From contig JAOZUO010000007.1 in assembly GCA_029938605.1 (NCBI GenBank), forward strand, positions 19,134 to 83,133: DNA of 64,000 nt. The letters are read 5' to 3'. The translations under genes were made by a program, and so were the position numbers. Source of the stretch: Deltaproteobacteria bacterium (GTDB taxonomy: Bacteria > Myxococcota_A > Polyangia > HGW-17 > JAJRWW01). The notes beneath the pieces are model-generated. The model was not told the DNA's origin. It did no database searches and saw only the letters and a program-made list of their open reading frames with translations. This document shows positions 41,895-51,229 of the stretch, piece after piece; the first letter of the stretch is position 1; each line of letters opens with the position of its first letter.

Positions 41895-43433
41895 TTACTG
41901 ACAGGTGCGTCGGCTGTCGAACACCGCCGCGCCGGCGGCGGCGTAGTCCACGTGGCCGTAGGGAATGGAATGGATCGTGGTCGGCAGGGAGAAGGCGTCG
42001 TCCCAGCGGTAGTCCGCGCCGCCCCGGCTGTGCCACAGGCGGACGACCTCGCCGGACCCACGACGTACATCCACGAAGAAGGCGAACCGCTCTACCTCGT
42101 AGGAGTGGCTCCCCGACCCCATGTAGCCGGTGTACAGATAGGTAAACCCCGTCTCCCATACGCCGGCCTCGATCTCCTTGCCGAAGATGATCCGGGTGTC
42201 CCCGGTGGCGTCGCCGTGGTCGAGGTACGCGACGAACATGCCGGCGCCGAGCACCACGCCATCGTTGGCTCCGACCTTCAAATAGGCTTCAATCCAACGA
42301 TAGGGGATCCCGTAGTGTCCCTCGTAGCCGTCACCGAATCCGTTGAGAGTGAACTCGCAGTTGGTGGCGTCATGGTGAGCCGCGATTTCGTAGTCGGGAC
42401 AAAAGGCGTCACCGCCGTAGCGGTTGTCCCACCGCTCCACCTGGTGGCAGGGATCCTCGGCGGTGGGAGGCAATACTTCGAATTGGTAATTCCGGCCCCA
42501 GTCGCTATCCCAGGTCTCGCAGAAATTGCCCGCGCCTGAGTCATTCTTGAACCAGATCTCCACGCCGGTTGCCAACGCGGGCACCTCCACCTCGAAGGGC
42601 ACCGGATAGGCCTCGTTGGAGGGAATGCCCATGTCGCTGACAAAGGCCCGCACTGACCCTGACACCAACTCACCGCCCGGAAGAAACCGAACGTAGGCGG
42701 TGGTTCCCCAGGCGGGATAGCCGTTGTGGGTGGCGCGACAGCCCGGCAGCCGGTCCAGATCGTAGTGCACGGCCAGCCGTCCCCCGGCCCGGATCTCGCC
42801 GATGACGGTGGACCGCCAATCGTCAGTGAACTCGATGGCCCCGGTGTCGGGGCGGTGGGAGCAGGTGGTATGGTCGTCCCAGATCTGATAGCCCCGGTCG
42901 GGACGGAGCCGGTAGTTGTCCAGGTCGCCCGGGTGATGATTGTGATCGAAGAGACGCTCGCCGGCCGCCACCCGCAACACCGGGATCAACTCCAGCTCCT
43001 CGCTGCCCTCGTCCGGCCCCAGCACATGGTCGTCGAGCCGAAAGGAGAACCTGGTATACCCCGGGCCACCGGCACCGACCGCCACGGCGGAGACCTCCCA
43101 CCAGGTCGCATCCGAGGTCCGATGGTACAGCACAGCCACGGACGCTCCGCCCTCCACCGCGCTGGTTGCCACGTCCACCGTCCCGATCCAGCTCCAACTA
43201 CACTGGTCGCCCTCCGGGGCGCATCGGGTCTGGTACCCGCCCAGCCCATCGGTGTCCCGGTACACCGACCGCAGAACCACGGTGCAAGCCAGATCCGCCG
43301 TGTCTCCGCTGCCCGGATCCCCCAGGTTCGGAGACGTGACGGCCACGGCCCGATTGGCGGGGGATGGCGACGCCCCGCCGCAAGCCAGGAGGCTCAGTGA
43401 AAAACAGACAGCAAAAAAACCATGTTTTTTCAT
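41895..43433 (-). CDS. large lipoprotein, possible DUF6209
   Basis: 512 residues; signal peptide MKKHGFFAVCFSLSLLAC with lipobox LLA|C. The middle contains TVIGEIRAGGRLAVHYDLDR-like strands followed by LPGCR, WGTTAYVRFLPGGEL and IWFKNDSGAGNFCETWDS, which resembles DUF6209 from memory. A WDNRYGGDAFCPDYEIAAHHD region and Trp/Tyr-rich C-terminus suggest a second beta-sandwich. Function unknown. GAGG lies 8 bases before the start; the gene diverges from an EEP-family lipoprotein gene. Confidence 0.65.
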   Translation of the reverse strand: MKKHGFFAVCFSLSLLACGGASPSPANRAVAVTSPNLGDPGSGDTADLACTVVLRSVYRDTDGLGGYQTRCAPEGDQCSWSWIGTVDVATSAVEGGASVAVLYHRTSDATWWEVSAVAVGAGGPGYTRFSFRLDDHVLGPDEGSEELELIPVLRVAAGERLFDHNHHPGDLDNYRLRPDRGYQIWDDHTTCSHRPDTGAIEFTDDWRSTVIGEIRAGGRLAVHYDLDRLPGCRATHNGYPAWGTTAYVRFLPGGELVSGSVRAFVSDMGIPSNEAYPVPFEVEVPALATGVEIWFKNDSGAGNFCETWDSDWGRNYQFEVLPPTAEDPCHQVERWDNRYGGDAFCPDYEIAAHHDATNCEFTLNGFGDGYEGHYGIPYRWIEAYLKVGANDGVVLGAGMFVAYLDHGDATGDTRIIFGKEIEAGVWETGFTYLYTGYMGSGSHSYEVERFAFFVDVRRGSGEVVRLWHSRGGADYRWDDAFSLPTTIHSIPYGHVDYAAAGAAVFDSRRTCQ

Positions 43434-43645
43434 ATCATTACCTCGCAAAAAGCAACAAATCCCGCAACCACCAACCTAGTAACTCTAAACTGAGTCACTA
43501 ACCACTGAAAAGGTCTATCAAAACATCGCCCCCGAGTCCAGTGCCAAACAGCGACCGGCGTTACTGAGCGTACCAGAACGCAAAGACCCGATGGCCCGGC
43601 CATTCGTACTGATAAGTCGCGTATGGCCGTTTTAAGGAGCAGTCC

Positions 43646-44458
43646 ATGAAAACAGCAATCCTACTCAGCCTGACTCTGCTCAGTGGGGGATGCCATCCGG
43701 CGGCCCGAAAAGCGCCGGCACCCCTGGTGAAACAAAAGCGGCAGCTCAAGGTGGTGACGTTCAACGTAAACTATGGCGGCGTGGATATGGCCAAGGCCGC
43801 ACGGGTACTACGGAAAACAGATGCCGACGTGGTGGCGCTCCAGGAGACGACCCCGGCGTGGGAGCAGTCCCTCCGGCGACGGCTTCGGGGACTGTATCCC
43901 GTGCAGCGATACCGGCACGCCGGGGGTGCCGGAGGCTTGGCGTTCCTGTCGAAATACCCGCTGGACTCCTTGAAGGTGATCCCCCCTCCGGCAAAGGGCT
44001 GGTTCCCGGCCTGGTTGGTCCAGGTCCGCTCGCCCCTGGGACAGGTGTTCCTACTGAACGTGCACCTGCGCCCCCCCATCGGCGACACGGGTCGGATGTC
44101 CAGCGTGCCGTCGGCGTACTTCTACACTCGTAACATCCGGAAGCGGGAGATCTCTCGCTACCTCCACCGCACTCCGACGAACCGTCCCCTGGTTGTGCTC
44201 GGAGACTTCAATGAATCCGGCGGCCCGGCCCTGCGTCTGGTGAAGAAACGAGCCCTGCGGTCGGCCCTGGCCCAGTTCGACAAAACATCACCCACCTGGC
44301 ACTGGCCCACATCGCTCTATACCTTCCGCTCGAGGCTGGATCATGTCTTCTTTTCCAGGCACTTGCGCTGTGTTGGAGCCCAGGTGCTGGGAGAAGCCGC
44401 CTCGGATCACTTCCCCGTGGAGGCCGTATTCGCCCTGCGTTCATCACCCAGCCTGTAG
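43646..44458 (+). CDS. endonuclease/exonuclease/phosphatase (EEP) family lipoprotein
   Basis: 270 residues; signal peptide with lipobox SGG|C. The EEP core is complete: VVTFNVNYGG, VVALQETTP (catalytic Glu), LLNVHLRPP, VVLGDFNESGGP, RLDHVFFS and EAASDHFPVEAVF (catalytic His). The family includes nucleases, sphingomyelinases and phosphoinositide phosphatases; an exported lipid-anchored form could degrade extracellular DNA or lipids. AAGGAG gives a clear start. Confidence 0.85.
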   Translation: MKTAILLSLTLLSGGCHPAARKAPAPLVKQKRQLKVVTFNVNYGGVDMAKAARVLRKTDADVVALQETTPAWEQSLRRRLRGLYPVQRYRHAGGAGGLAFLSKYPLDSLKVIPPPAKGWFPAWLVQVRSPLGQVFLLNVHLRPPIGDTGRMSSVPSAYFYTRNIRKREISRYLHRTPTNRPLVVLGDFNESGGPALRLVKKRALRSALAQFDKTSPTWHWPTSLYTFRSRLDHVFFSRHLRCVGAQVLGEAASDHFPVEAVFALRSSPSL

Positions 44459-44515
44459 TCATGAATGATTTCTGTTAATCTGTGGGGGAACACCCTCGGA
44501 AGGAGCTTGTCCCCC

Positions 44516-45970
44516 ATGAGACCCGAAAAACGAATTCGTTGGGCGATATTACTGCTCCCGTTGCTGGTCGTCATTGGCTGTTCTGATCCAGCCAGCGACG
44601 GGTACAGCAATGGAAACGGCTCCGATGGGGGCCTGGGGCCGGACGCCAACACAAACACCAACACCGGGGTGGACGCGACGGTGGCGTCCGATGCGGCGGT
44701 GGGGCCCGATACGGCGGTGGACGCGCCGCTCATGGATCGACTCTCGGTCAGCGAGGTGACCGCACCTGAGGGCGTCAAGGCGGGCGTGAGTAGCTGGCGC
44801 ATCTGGGGCACGGGCTCGCTGAACGTGGCGCCGGTGTTCACCGTGCCGCTGGCCAACTGCGAAACCCTGGTGGGTTACACCACGGGCAGCGGGGGCAGCC
44901 CAACAGCCCGGGCGACCCATCTGAACACCGGCGACCAGGTCGTGGGCACACTCAACCTCGGCACCGGATTCGAGCTCCGGGGCCTGGCCGCCGAACCAGA
45001 CGGTCACTTCGCGGCTCTTTTGTGGGACGACGGCGCAGACCAGATCACCGTGCAGCGTTTCGACCTGTCCGGCACAGCAGGTTGGAACACGGAGCTGACC
45101 AACGCCACCAACGTCCCGGACGACTTCGGCATAGGGGACAGCCGGCTGGAGTACGGCGGGGCCACCTACGGCGCTTACTACCACGTTCACTCCGACTCGG
45201 GACACGAGGGCGACACCCTGAAGTGGATCACCGCCGCCGCCGGCGTCGAATCCACCGGATGGCCCTGGGGCTGCTCCCACTCCATGAGCGCCCTGCTGCG
45301 GTTCAACCCGTCCTTGGCAACACCCGGCTTCCTCCCGGTCTGCGTGACCGACTGCTACCCCGGCACCTCGGGGACCGATTTCGCGGCCAACTCCATTGGA
45401 GGCATCTACCTCAACCATTCGGCCACCAAGGTCATGGACGTATGCGCCGGGTGCAACGGCAGCGTGGCCGCGGAGATCGGCAGCGGCGCCCTCTCCCCAA
45501 ACGGCTGGAAGCTGGTGTTCAACGCCCACCAGAACGCCGCCACCACAGGGCAGAGCTCCTATTCCCCGTCTACCATGGACCAGGACATAGGCTTTGCCAG
45601 CGTCGCCGCGGACCTCAGCTCCGGGGGGGTGGTCTGGCTGACCAGCACCCCGGCGATCGAGGAGGCGGACTCCTCCATTGCCCGGTGGCAGCCGGACGGA
45701 GACCCGGCCGAGCAGTATGTGGTGGGTTGGATGGAGCCGGGGGGCTCTCCCATTTATAGGCTGGCCCGGGTGGACCCCGCCGGCGCCTTCCTGGAGGGGG
45801 CCGTGGACATCTCCGCCATGGCCCAGTGGGGCCGGCGGGACGATCCCTTCCGCGCCCACGTCAACGGGGACATCGTCTGGGCCTGGTTCGACAGCCCGGG
45901 AAGCACAACCCTCCGCTTCGCCCGTCTGGTGTCAGGCGGTCCCAACAGCTGTACATCCTTTGGGAACTGA
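44516..45970 (+). CDS. lipoprotein of unknown function
   Basis: 484 residues; signal peptide with lipobox VIG|C. A low-complexity Asn/Asp/Thr/Val linker (NGNGSDGGLGPDANTNTNTG) precedes a domain of about 400 residues with repeated strand pairs (WNTELTNATNV, GIYLNHSATKVMD, VVWLTSTPAIEE) that may be a beta-propeller. Cys pairs (CVTDC, CAGC) may form disulfides. Family not recognised. The start has AAGGAG at a slightly long spacing of 10-11 bases. Confidence 0.65.
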   Translation: MRPEKRIRWAILLLPLLVVIGCSDPASDGYSNGNGSDGGLGPDANTNTNTGVDATVASDAAVGPDTAVDAPLMDRLSVSEVTAPEGVKAGVSSWRIWGTGSLNVAPVFTVPLANCETLVGYTTGSGGSPTARATHLNTGDQVVGTLNLGTGFELRGLAAEPDGHFAALLWDDGADQITVQRFDLSGTAGWNTELTNATNVPDDFGIGDSRLEYGGATYGAYYHVHSDSGHEGDTLKWITAAAGVESTGWPWGCSHSMSALLRFNPSLATPGFLPVCVTDCYPGTSGTDFAANSIGGIYLNHSATKVMDVCAGCNGSVAAEIGSGALSPNGWKLVFNAHQNAATTGQSSYSPSTMDQDIGFASVAADLSSGGVVWLTSTPAIEEADSSIARWQPDGDPAEQYVVGWMEPGGSPIYRLARVDPAGAFLEGAVDISAMAQWGRRDDPFRAHVNGDIVWAWFDSPGSTTLRFARLVSGGPNSCTSFGN

Positions 45971-46054
45971 CCACGTGCAATGGATCCAATGGGTTGCGAC
46001 CCAATGAGCGGTCCATGGCAGCGCAACTGATCGGGAAGACACACACTTTTAACC

Positions 46055-46083
46055 TTGACAGGGTCCCTGGCTTACAGTAACTA
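46055..46083 (+). promoter_or_regulatory. candidate promoter of rplM-rpsI
   Basis: TTGACA (46055-46060) is a perfect -35. TAACTA (46078-46083) is the best -10 at 17 bp. The start of transcription would be near 46090, about 30 bases before the L13 start. Confidence 0.45.
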
Positions 46084-46121
46084 GTCACGCCTCTGGAATC
46101 GGTCAGTAAAGGCTCGAGAAA

Positions 46122-46568
46122 ATGCAGAAAACCTATAGCGCCAAACCTGGTGAAGTCGAGCGCAAGTGGTTCGTGGTGGATCTGGAGAATCAGATCCTGG
46201 GACGCGCTGCCAGCGAGATCGCCAAGATCCTACGCGGCAAGCACAAGCCCCAGTACACGCCCCACGTCGACACCGGCGACTTCGTAATTGCCGTCAACGT
46301 AGACAAGGTCAAGCTCACCGGCAACAAGCTGGAAGGCAAGAAGTACTTTCGTCACAGCGGCTACATCGGAAACCTGAAGTCCGTCACCGCGGGTGAGCTC
46401 ATGGAGAACACGCCGGACCGCGTGCTCTTCGCCGCCGTTCGCGGGATGTTGCCTCACAACACGCTCGGGCGGGCCCAGCTCAAAAAGCTGAAGATTTACG
46501 CCGGTTCCGAGCATCCCCACGAGGCGCAGCAGCCCGCCCAGTTGCCCCTGAAATGGAAGAAGGAGTAA
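46122..46568 (+). CDS. rplM: 50S ribosomal protein L13
   Basis: 148 residues. Large-subunit assembly protein. Family markers: [70 protein letters not shown] and [15 protein letters not shown]. The gene is followed after six bases by rpsI, the usual order in bacteria. Confidence 0.98.
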   Translation: MQKTYSAKPGEVERKWFVVDLENQILGRAASEIAKILRGKHKPQYTPHVDTGDFVIAVNVDKVKLTGNKLEGKKYFRHSGYIGNLKSVTAGELMENTPDRVLFAAVRGMLPHNTLGRAQLKKLKIYAGSEHPHEAQQPAQLPLKWKKE

Positions 46569-46574
46569 GCAGCG

Positions 46575-46976
46575 ATGACGACTGCAGTACAGGACAGGTG
46601 GTACGCCACGGGTCGCCGCAAGTCGGCCGTCGCCCGCGTATGGATGAGCCTCGGCACGGGCCAGATCAAGATCAATAAGCGTGAGTTCGAGGAGTACTTC
46701 AGCCGGCCCACCTCTCGGCTGGTTGTGAAGCAGTCCCTCGAGTTGACCGAATTCACCGAGAAGGTGGATCTGATGGTCAATGTGTGTGGAGGCGGCATGA
46801 TGGGCCAGGCCGCGGCCATCAAGCACGGCATCTCCCGCGCCCTCGAGAAGATGGATCCCGAGCTGCGCCCCGCCCTCAAGAAGGTGGGCTACCTCACCCG
46901 GGACGCCCGCGTGAAAGAGCGGAAGAAGTACGGTCGCCGCGGCGCCCGCGCTCGTTTCCAGTTCTCCAAGCGCTAG
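46575..46976 (+). CDS. rpsI: 30S ribosomal protein S9
   Basis: 133 residues. Family markers: [39 protein letters not shown] and the basic C-terminus [11 protein letters not shown], whose last residues reach the P-site tRNA. It ends the L13-S9 operon; no hairpin terminator is seen before the next gene, only a pyrimidine-rich stretch. Confidence 0.98.
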   Translation: MTTAVQDRWYATGRRKSAVARVWMSLGTGQIKINKREFEEYFSRPTSRLVVKQSLELTEFTEKVDLMVNVCGGGMMGQAAAIKHGISRALEKMDPELRPALKKVGYLTRDARVKERKKYGRRGARARFQFSKR

Positions 46977-47066
46977 CCTTTAGCCCCCTCTCTCCCCTTT
47001 TCTCTCTCTTTTCTCACAAGCTGTCAGCGAGCGACCGTCGCCGTCGCGCACCTGCGCAATCCAGCC

Positions 47067-47096
47067 CTGACCTCTTCGGCGGTTTTCGCGTATCAT
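47067..47096 (+). promoter_or_regulatory. candidate promoter, leaderless, for the two-component operon
   Basis: CTGACC (47067-47072) and TATCAT (47091-47096) are 18 bp apart. The -10 ends seven bases before the ATG and no Shine-Dalgarno is present. Confidence 0.45.
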
Positions 47097-47103
47097 CGCC
47101 CCT

Positions 47104-48660
47104 ATGCGCCTGCCGCTGTTCTGGAAGATCCTGCTGGTCACCCTGCCGCCCCTGGCGGCCTTCGCTGCCCTGGGGTTGACCACCAACTACGTAGCCCACC
47201 AGTCCCACTCGGTGGCCAAGCGCACGCACTACCTGACCCAGAAGGAGGCCGAGGAGGAGCTCGGGCGGCGACTCGTCGCCATCGCCCGTACCACGGTGGC
47301 GCTGCTTCGGGTCGACGACGTGCAGCTGCTGCAGCCAGGGGACGAGCAAAGCCGCACCTACCGCCGCCTCCAGCGCACGCTGACCCGGGTGGCGACCCGC
47401 ACCGGTGCCCGGCGCCTCTACATCTTCGGCCGCCAACACAAAAGCCTGTGTGACACGGCCAACGGCGTGGCCATCGGAACCCGATACTACCATCTGGACG
47501 TGCACCGCGACCTGATGCGCGGCGCCTTTGAGAACCGCGCTGGTGCGTCCATGCTGTTCACCGGAAAAGACGGCGTGGATCACAAGACCGGCTTCGCCGC
47601 CATTGGCGACGACCGCGGACGGATCGTCGGCGTCCTGGCCGTGGAGGGATCTGCGGACACCTTCGCCAACCTTCGCCTCCTGGAGGCCCAGCTCACCGCG
47701 CTGCATGATGGTCTGCTCTCCAGGAGCCTCATTATGGCCGCCGTGGCCGTAGCGCTGCTGTTGCTGCTGGGGGCCAGTCTGCTCATCGCCCGCAGCGTCA
47801 CCCGGCCCGTCAGACGGCTCATGGAGGCAGCCGCCACCATCGGCCGAGGCGACCTGGAGCAGCCGGTCCAGCAGATATCCCAGGACGAGCTGGGAGTGCT
47901 CGCCGAGTCCATGGACCGCATGCGGCGGGACCTGCTCGCCCGCCAGCAGGAGCTGCAGCTCATGCTCTCGGGTATCGCCCATGAGGTGCGCAATCCCCTC
48001 GGTGGTATGGAGCTCTTCGCCGGGCTCCTGGCCGACGAGGTGGTCGAGGAGCCCGAACGGCTGGACATGGTCAGGCGCATTCAGCGAGAGCTGGAGTATC
48101 TAAACCGCGTGGTGAATGAGTTCCTGGACTTCGCCCGACACGCGCCCCTGCAAACCGACGAGGTGAACCTGCACCACCTGGCCCAGGACGTGGTCGAGCT
48201 GCTCGGGGCCGAGGCCGACAAACGCGGCGTAGCCTTGAGCCTGTCTCCCAACTCCAAACAGGTACGCACCGCGGCTGACGGAGACAAGCTCCGGCAAGCC
48301 TTGCTGAACGTGGTCAGAAACGCACTTCAGGCCACCGACGAAGGAGGGACGGTGACCCTGGGCGTCTCCGAGCAGAATCCCCAGACCCTCGCCGCCACCC
48401 TCTCGGGCACACGGCTGGAGGCGGTCATCGCCTGTACGGACACGGGAAAGGGCATGTCCGCCGACCAGGTGGACAAGATTTTCAATGCATTCTATACAAC
48501 CAGGGAGCGTGGGACCGGACTAGGTCTCGCCCTGGCTCAGCAGATCGTAAATGCGCACGGAGGGCGACTCGAGGTCGAGTCCATCGAGGGCAAGGGTACG
48601 GCGTTCAGACTGGTGCTGCCCCAAGACACCGGCAAAACGGCGCGCCCAAGCGAGGCATAA
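47104..48660 (+). CDS. membrane sensor histidine kinase
   Basis: 518 residues. One membrane helix at residues 5-25, an extracytoplasmic sensor of about 170 residues (with DGVDHKTGFAAIGD, as in single-Cache folds), and a second helix (LIMAAVAVALLLLLGASLLIA). HAMP (SVTRPVRRLMEAA), phosphoacceptor box SGIAHEVRNPLGGMELFAG, N-box VVRNALQAT, and ATP motifs CTDTGKGMS and RGTGLGLALAQQI follow. Probably autophosphorylates on the His of HEVRNP and passes phosphate to the NtrC-type regulator three bases downstream. The ligand is unknown. Confidence 0.92.
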   Translation: MRLPLFWKILLVTLPPLAAFAALGLTTNYVAHQSHSVAKRTHYLTQKEAEEELGRRLVAIARTTVALLRVDDVQLLQPGDEQSRTYRRLQRTLTRVATRTGARRLYIFGRQHKSLCDTANGVAIGTRYYHLDVHRDLMRGAFENRAGASMLFTGKDGVDHKTGFAAIGDDRGRIVGVLAVEGSADTFANLRLLEAQLTALHDGLLSRSLIMAAVAVALLLLLGASLLIARSVTRPVRRLMEAAATIGRGDLEQPVQQISQDELGVLAESMDRMRRDLLARQQELQLMLSGIAHEVRNPLGGMELFAGLLADEVVEEPERLDMVRRIQRELEYLNRVVNEFLDFARHAPLQTDEVNLHHLAQDVVELLGAEADKRGVALSLSPNSKQVRTAADGDKLRQALLNVVRNALQATDEGGTVTLGVSEQNPQTLAATLSGTRLEAVIACTDTGKGMSADQVDKIFNAFYTTRERGTGLGLALAQQIVNAHGGRLEVESIEGKGTAFRLVLPQDTGKTARPSEA

Positions 48661-48663
48661 TCC

Positions 48664-50046
48664 ATGGCCACTATTCTGATCATCGACGACAACGAGACCA
48701 TCCGGGTCGGCTTGGCCCAGATCATCAAGAAGATGGATCATACGCCCTTGACCGCCGCGTCGGGATACGAGGGGCTCGAGCTGGCAAGGACCAGAGAGGT
48801 GGACTTCGTCATCACCGACCTGAAGATGGACGGCCTCGACGGCGTGGCCGTACTTCGGGGCGTACAGGAGCTGGAGCCCGACCTGCCCACCATGCTCATC
48901 ACCGCCTACGGCTCGGTGGAGACCGCGGTGGAGGCCATGAAGCTGGGAGCCTTCGATTTCCTCACCAAGCCCTTCTCGCCGGAGGTGGTGCAGCTCAAGG
49001 TAGCCCGCGCCCTCGAGCTGGGCGCCGCTCGCCGCGCCCGCCAAAAACTGGAATCCACCTGCGAGTACCTGCAGCAGCAACAGGTGCTGCGCCACGGTGG
49101 CTACGACAAAATTGTGGGCACCTCCGACGCCATGCAGGCCATCTACAGAATCATCGACAAGGTGGCCAAGACCGATGCCACGGTGGCCATCACGGGGGAG
49201 AGCGGAACGGGCAAGGAGCTGGTGGCCCGGGCGCTCCACAACGCCTCGAACAGAAGCCAGGGGCCCTTCATCGCGGTGAACTGCGGCGCCCTGGCCGAGA
49301 CCCTCCTCGAGAGCGAGCTATTCGGCCACGAACGTGGCGCCTTCACCGGTGCCGTACGTCGCAAGCTCGGGCGATTTGAGCTGGCCGACGGCGGCAGTCT
49401 GTTCCTCGACGAGGTGGGAGACATCCCCGCATCCTTACAGGTCAAGCTGCTGCGGGTCCTGCAAGAGCGCGTCTTCGAGCGGGTGGGGGGAGAGCGCAGC
49501 GTGAAGGTGGACGTGCGCATCATCGCCGCCACGAACCGCTCCCTCACTGACGAGGTTGAGGCCGGGCGCTTCCGCGACGACCTGTACTACCGCCTGATGA
49601 TGATCCCCATCACCCTGCCCCCCCTGCGGGAGCGGCCCGAGGACATCCCCCTGCTGGTGGAGCACTTCATCGCCAAGCACGCGCCCCTCACCAACCCCAA
49701 CGTGAAGGGGCTGCGGGACGAGGCTCTCGGACGGCTCATGGCCTATCATTGGCCAGGGAACGTGCGCGAGCTCGAGAACGCCGTGGCCCAGGCGCTGGTC
49801 TTCTCCGAGTCCGATCACATCGAAGTGACGGCCCTGCCCACGGTGATCCGGGGGGAACCCGATGGAGATCAACTCTCGGTGCCCAAAGGCAAGATGGCCC
49901 TGCCCGAGATCCTGGACGAGCTGGAGCGCCAACTGATCCTCAAGGCGTTCAAGCGCGCCAAGGGAGTCAAGACCGAAACCGCCCGCCTCCTGGGTATCAA
50001 GACCTCCGCTCTTTACTACAAGTTAGACAAGTACAGCATCTCCTGA
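48664..50046 (+). CDS. NtrC-family sigma-54-dependent response regulator
   Basis: 460 residues. Receiver domain with phosphoacceptor Asp in VITDLKMDG and Lys in LTKPF. AAA+ domain with Walker [15 protein letters not shown], the sigma-54-contact loop GAFTGA (in [12 protein letters not shown]), Walker [12 protein letters not shown] and sensor RIIAATNRS with DDLYYRL. A Fis-type helix-turn-helix ends the protein ([19 protein letters not shown]). It should activate sigma-54 promoters when phosphorylated. A palindrome and a -24/-12 promoter follow within 90 bases, making the next gene a likely target. Confidence 0.95.
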   Translation: MATILIIDDNETIRVGLAQIIKKMDHTPLTAASGYEGLELARTREVDFVITDLKMDGLDGVAVLRGVQELEPDLPTMLITAYGSVETAVEAMKLGAFDFLTKPFSPEVVQLKVARALELGAARRARQKLESTCEYLQQQQVLRHGGYDKIVGTSDAMQAIYRIIDKVAKTDATVAITGESGTGKELVARALHNASNRSQGPFIAVNCGALAETLLESELFGHERGAFTGAVRRKLGRFELADGGSLFLDEVGDIPASLQVKLLRVLQERVFERVGGERSVKVDVRIIAATNRSLTDEVEAGRFRDDLYYRLMMIPITLPPLRERPEDIPLLVEHFIAKHAPLTNPNVKGLRDEALGRLMAYHWPGNVRELENAVAQALVFSESDHIEVTALPTVIRGEPDGDQLSVPKGKMALPEILDELERQLILKAFKRAKGVKTETARLLGIKTSALYYKLDKYSIS

Positions 50047-50064
50047 ACCCAAGATCCGGGCCCT

Positions 50065-50082
50065 GTCTCAGATATCTGAGAC
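50065..50082. promoter_or_regulatory. 18-bp perfect palindrome, candidate activator site
   Basis: GTCTCAGATATCTGAGAC is a perfect inverted repeat located about 38 bases upstream of a sigma-54 promoter and just behind the regulator gene. Size and symmetry fit a dimeric Fis-type HTH site. Confidence 0.5.
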
Positions 50083-50119
50083 CCCCAGTTGGATCCTTCA
50101 ATGATCTCGCAGGTGAATA

Positions 50120-50136
50120 TTGGCCCTTGTCTTGCA
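50120..50136 (+). promoter_or_regulatory. sigma-54 (-24/-12) promoter
   Basis: TTGGCCCTTGTCTTGCA keeps the GG and GC dinucleotides of the sigma-54 consensus (TTGGCACG-N4-TTGCA) at the exact spacing. Transcription would begin near 50147, with AGGA at 50151 in front of the ATG at 50163. Confidence 0.6.
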
Positions 50137-50162
50137 TCCAACAAGATGCGAGGAACGATGAG

Positions 50163-51182
50163 ATGATTCGCTGGATACTCATAGCTGCCCTGTTGATGGC
50201 CCTCGGAGGGCCCATGGAGGCCCAGGCTGCACCTGGCGGCCGCACGCCGGCCCAGCTGGTGCGGTTGAACAAGACCTTCGCCCGACTGCTTCAGCTCAAC
50301 CGTCAACGCTCGCAGCTACTCGGGCGGCTCAAACGGTTCCAGGCCACTGTCCGGACCACGCGGGCCCGCCCCGCCGGCCCGGCGCGCGACTTCAAGCTCC
50401 GGCGGCTCCTGGCAGGTGCCCGTACCCTGGCCAAGCGCCTCTCCACCACGGACACACAGGTGGCCAAGGCCTTGGCCGATGTCACCGCGGCTCGCATGAG
50501 CCTCATCCAGTCCATGGCCCGACTCCAGAGAGCCCAACAGACTCGCGCTCGCCGCGCCCTCCAGCACACCGCAGGCAAGAACCGGAGGCGGCTGACCGTG
50601 CTTCGCATCGCCAAAACGCGGCTGGACCCCTTAGACGGCCCGCGGGAGATCGACGAGAAAGCAGACCTCCTCAAGGACTCCGAGGAGAAGATCCGGAAAC
50701 GCCTCCAGGAGATCACGCGGGTCATTTCCCGAATCGGAAAACGACAGAAGCTGCGCCGCATCGCTCGGGGCGTGGACCGCTACAGCGGCCTCTTTGCCGA
50801 GGACACCAGCCGGCGACGGGTCACCCGGATCCGTCCTACCACCTCCACGGTCGCCGGCGATCCCGCCGCGCCCGCAGAGGGACTCTATGGCGCCAACGAC
50901 ATGGACGCGGGATACGCCCCAAGCAGCACCTTCAACGATGACGGCCACTCCCGCGCGACCAGCTCCTCCACCTACGCAGTGGTACTCAAGGAACTGCTCA
51001 CGCCCACCACCCTGGCGGCCCTCCGAAAGGCGGGTCGCTCGTCGGATCCCCGGGCGCGCCTACGGGCCCTCCGCAAAGCCCGCGCCGAGCTCCAGCGCGC
51101 CGTAGCCAAGCTCAAGGCCCGAGCCCAACGCTACCGATCCAAAGCCAAACGCCTCCGCAAAAAAGAACGAAACCGCCGCTAA
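50163..51182 (+). CDS. exported coiled-coil protein, likely sigma-54 target
   Basis: 339 residues. A signal peptide ends AQA|AP. The mature protein is a long, Arg/Ala-rich helical region (for example LLQLNRQRSQLLGRLKRFQA and DLLKDSEEKIRKRLQEITRV) broken by a low-complexity segment near the middle, and ends in a basic coiled coil (ARLRALRKARAELQRAVAKL, RSKAKRLRKKERNRR). No known family. It lies behind a -24/-12 promoter next to a matching regulator and may be an envelope or appendage factor induced by that system. A longer frame from 49749 overlaps the regulator and is ignored. Confidence 0.65.
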   Translation: MIRWILIAALLMALGGPMEAQAAPGGRTPAQLVRLNKTFARLLQLNRQRSQLLGRLKRFQATVRTTRARPAGPARDFKLRRLLAGARTLAKRLSTTDTQVAKALADVTAARMSLIQSMARLQRAQQTRARRALQHTAGKNRRRLTVLRIAKTRLDPLDGPREIDEKADLLKDSEEKIRKRLQEITRVISRIGKRQKLRRIARGVDRYSGLFAEDTSRRRVTRIRPTTSTVAGDPAAPAEGLYGANDMDAGYAPSSTFNDDGHSRATSSSTYAVVLKELLTPTTLAALRKAGRSSDPRARLRALRKARAELQRAVAKLKARAQRYRSKAKRLRKKERNRR

Positions 51183-51229
51183 CTCAGCTCCCTGGGCTCC
51201 GCTCCGCTCCCCTATGATACTATCCGCTC

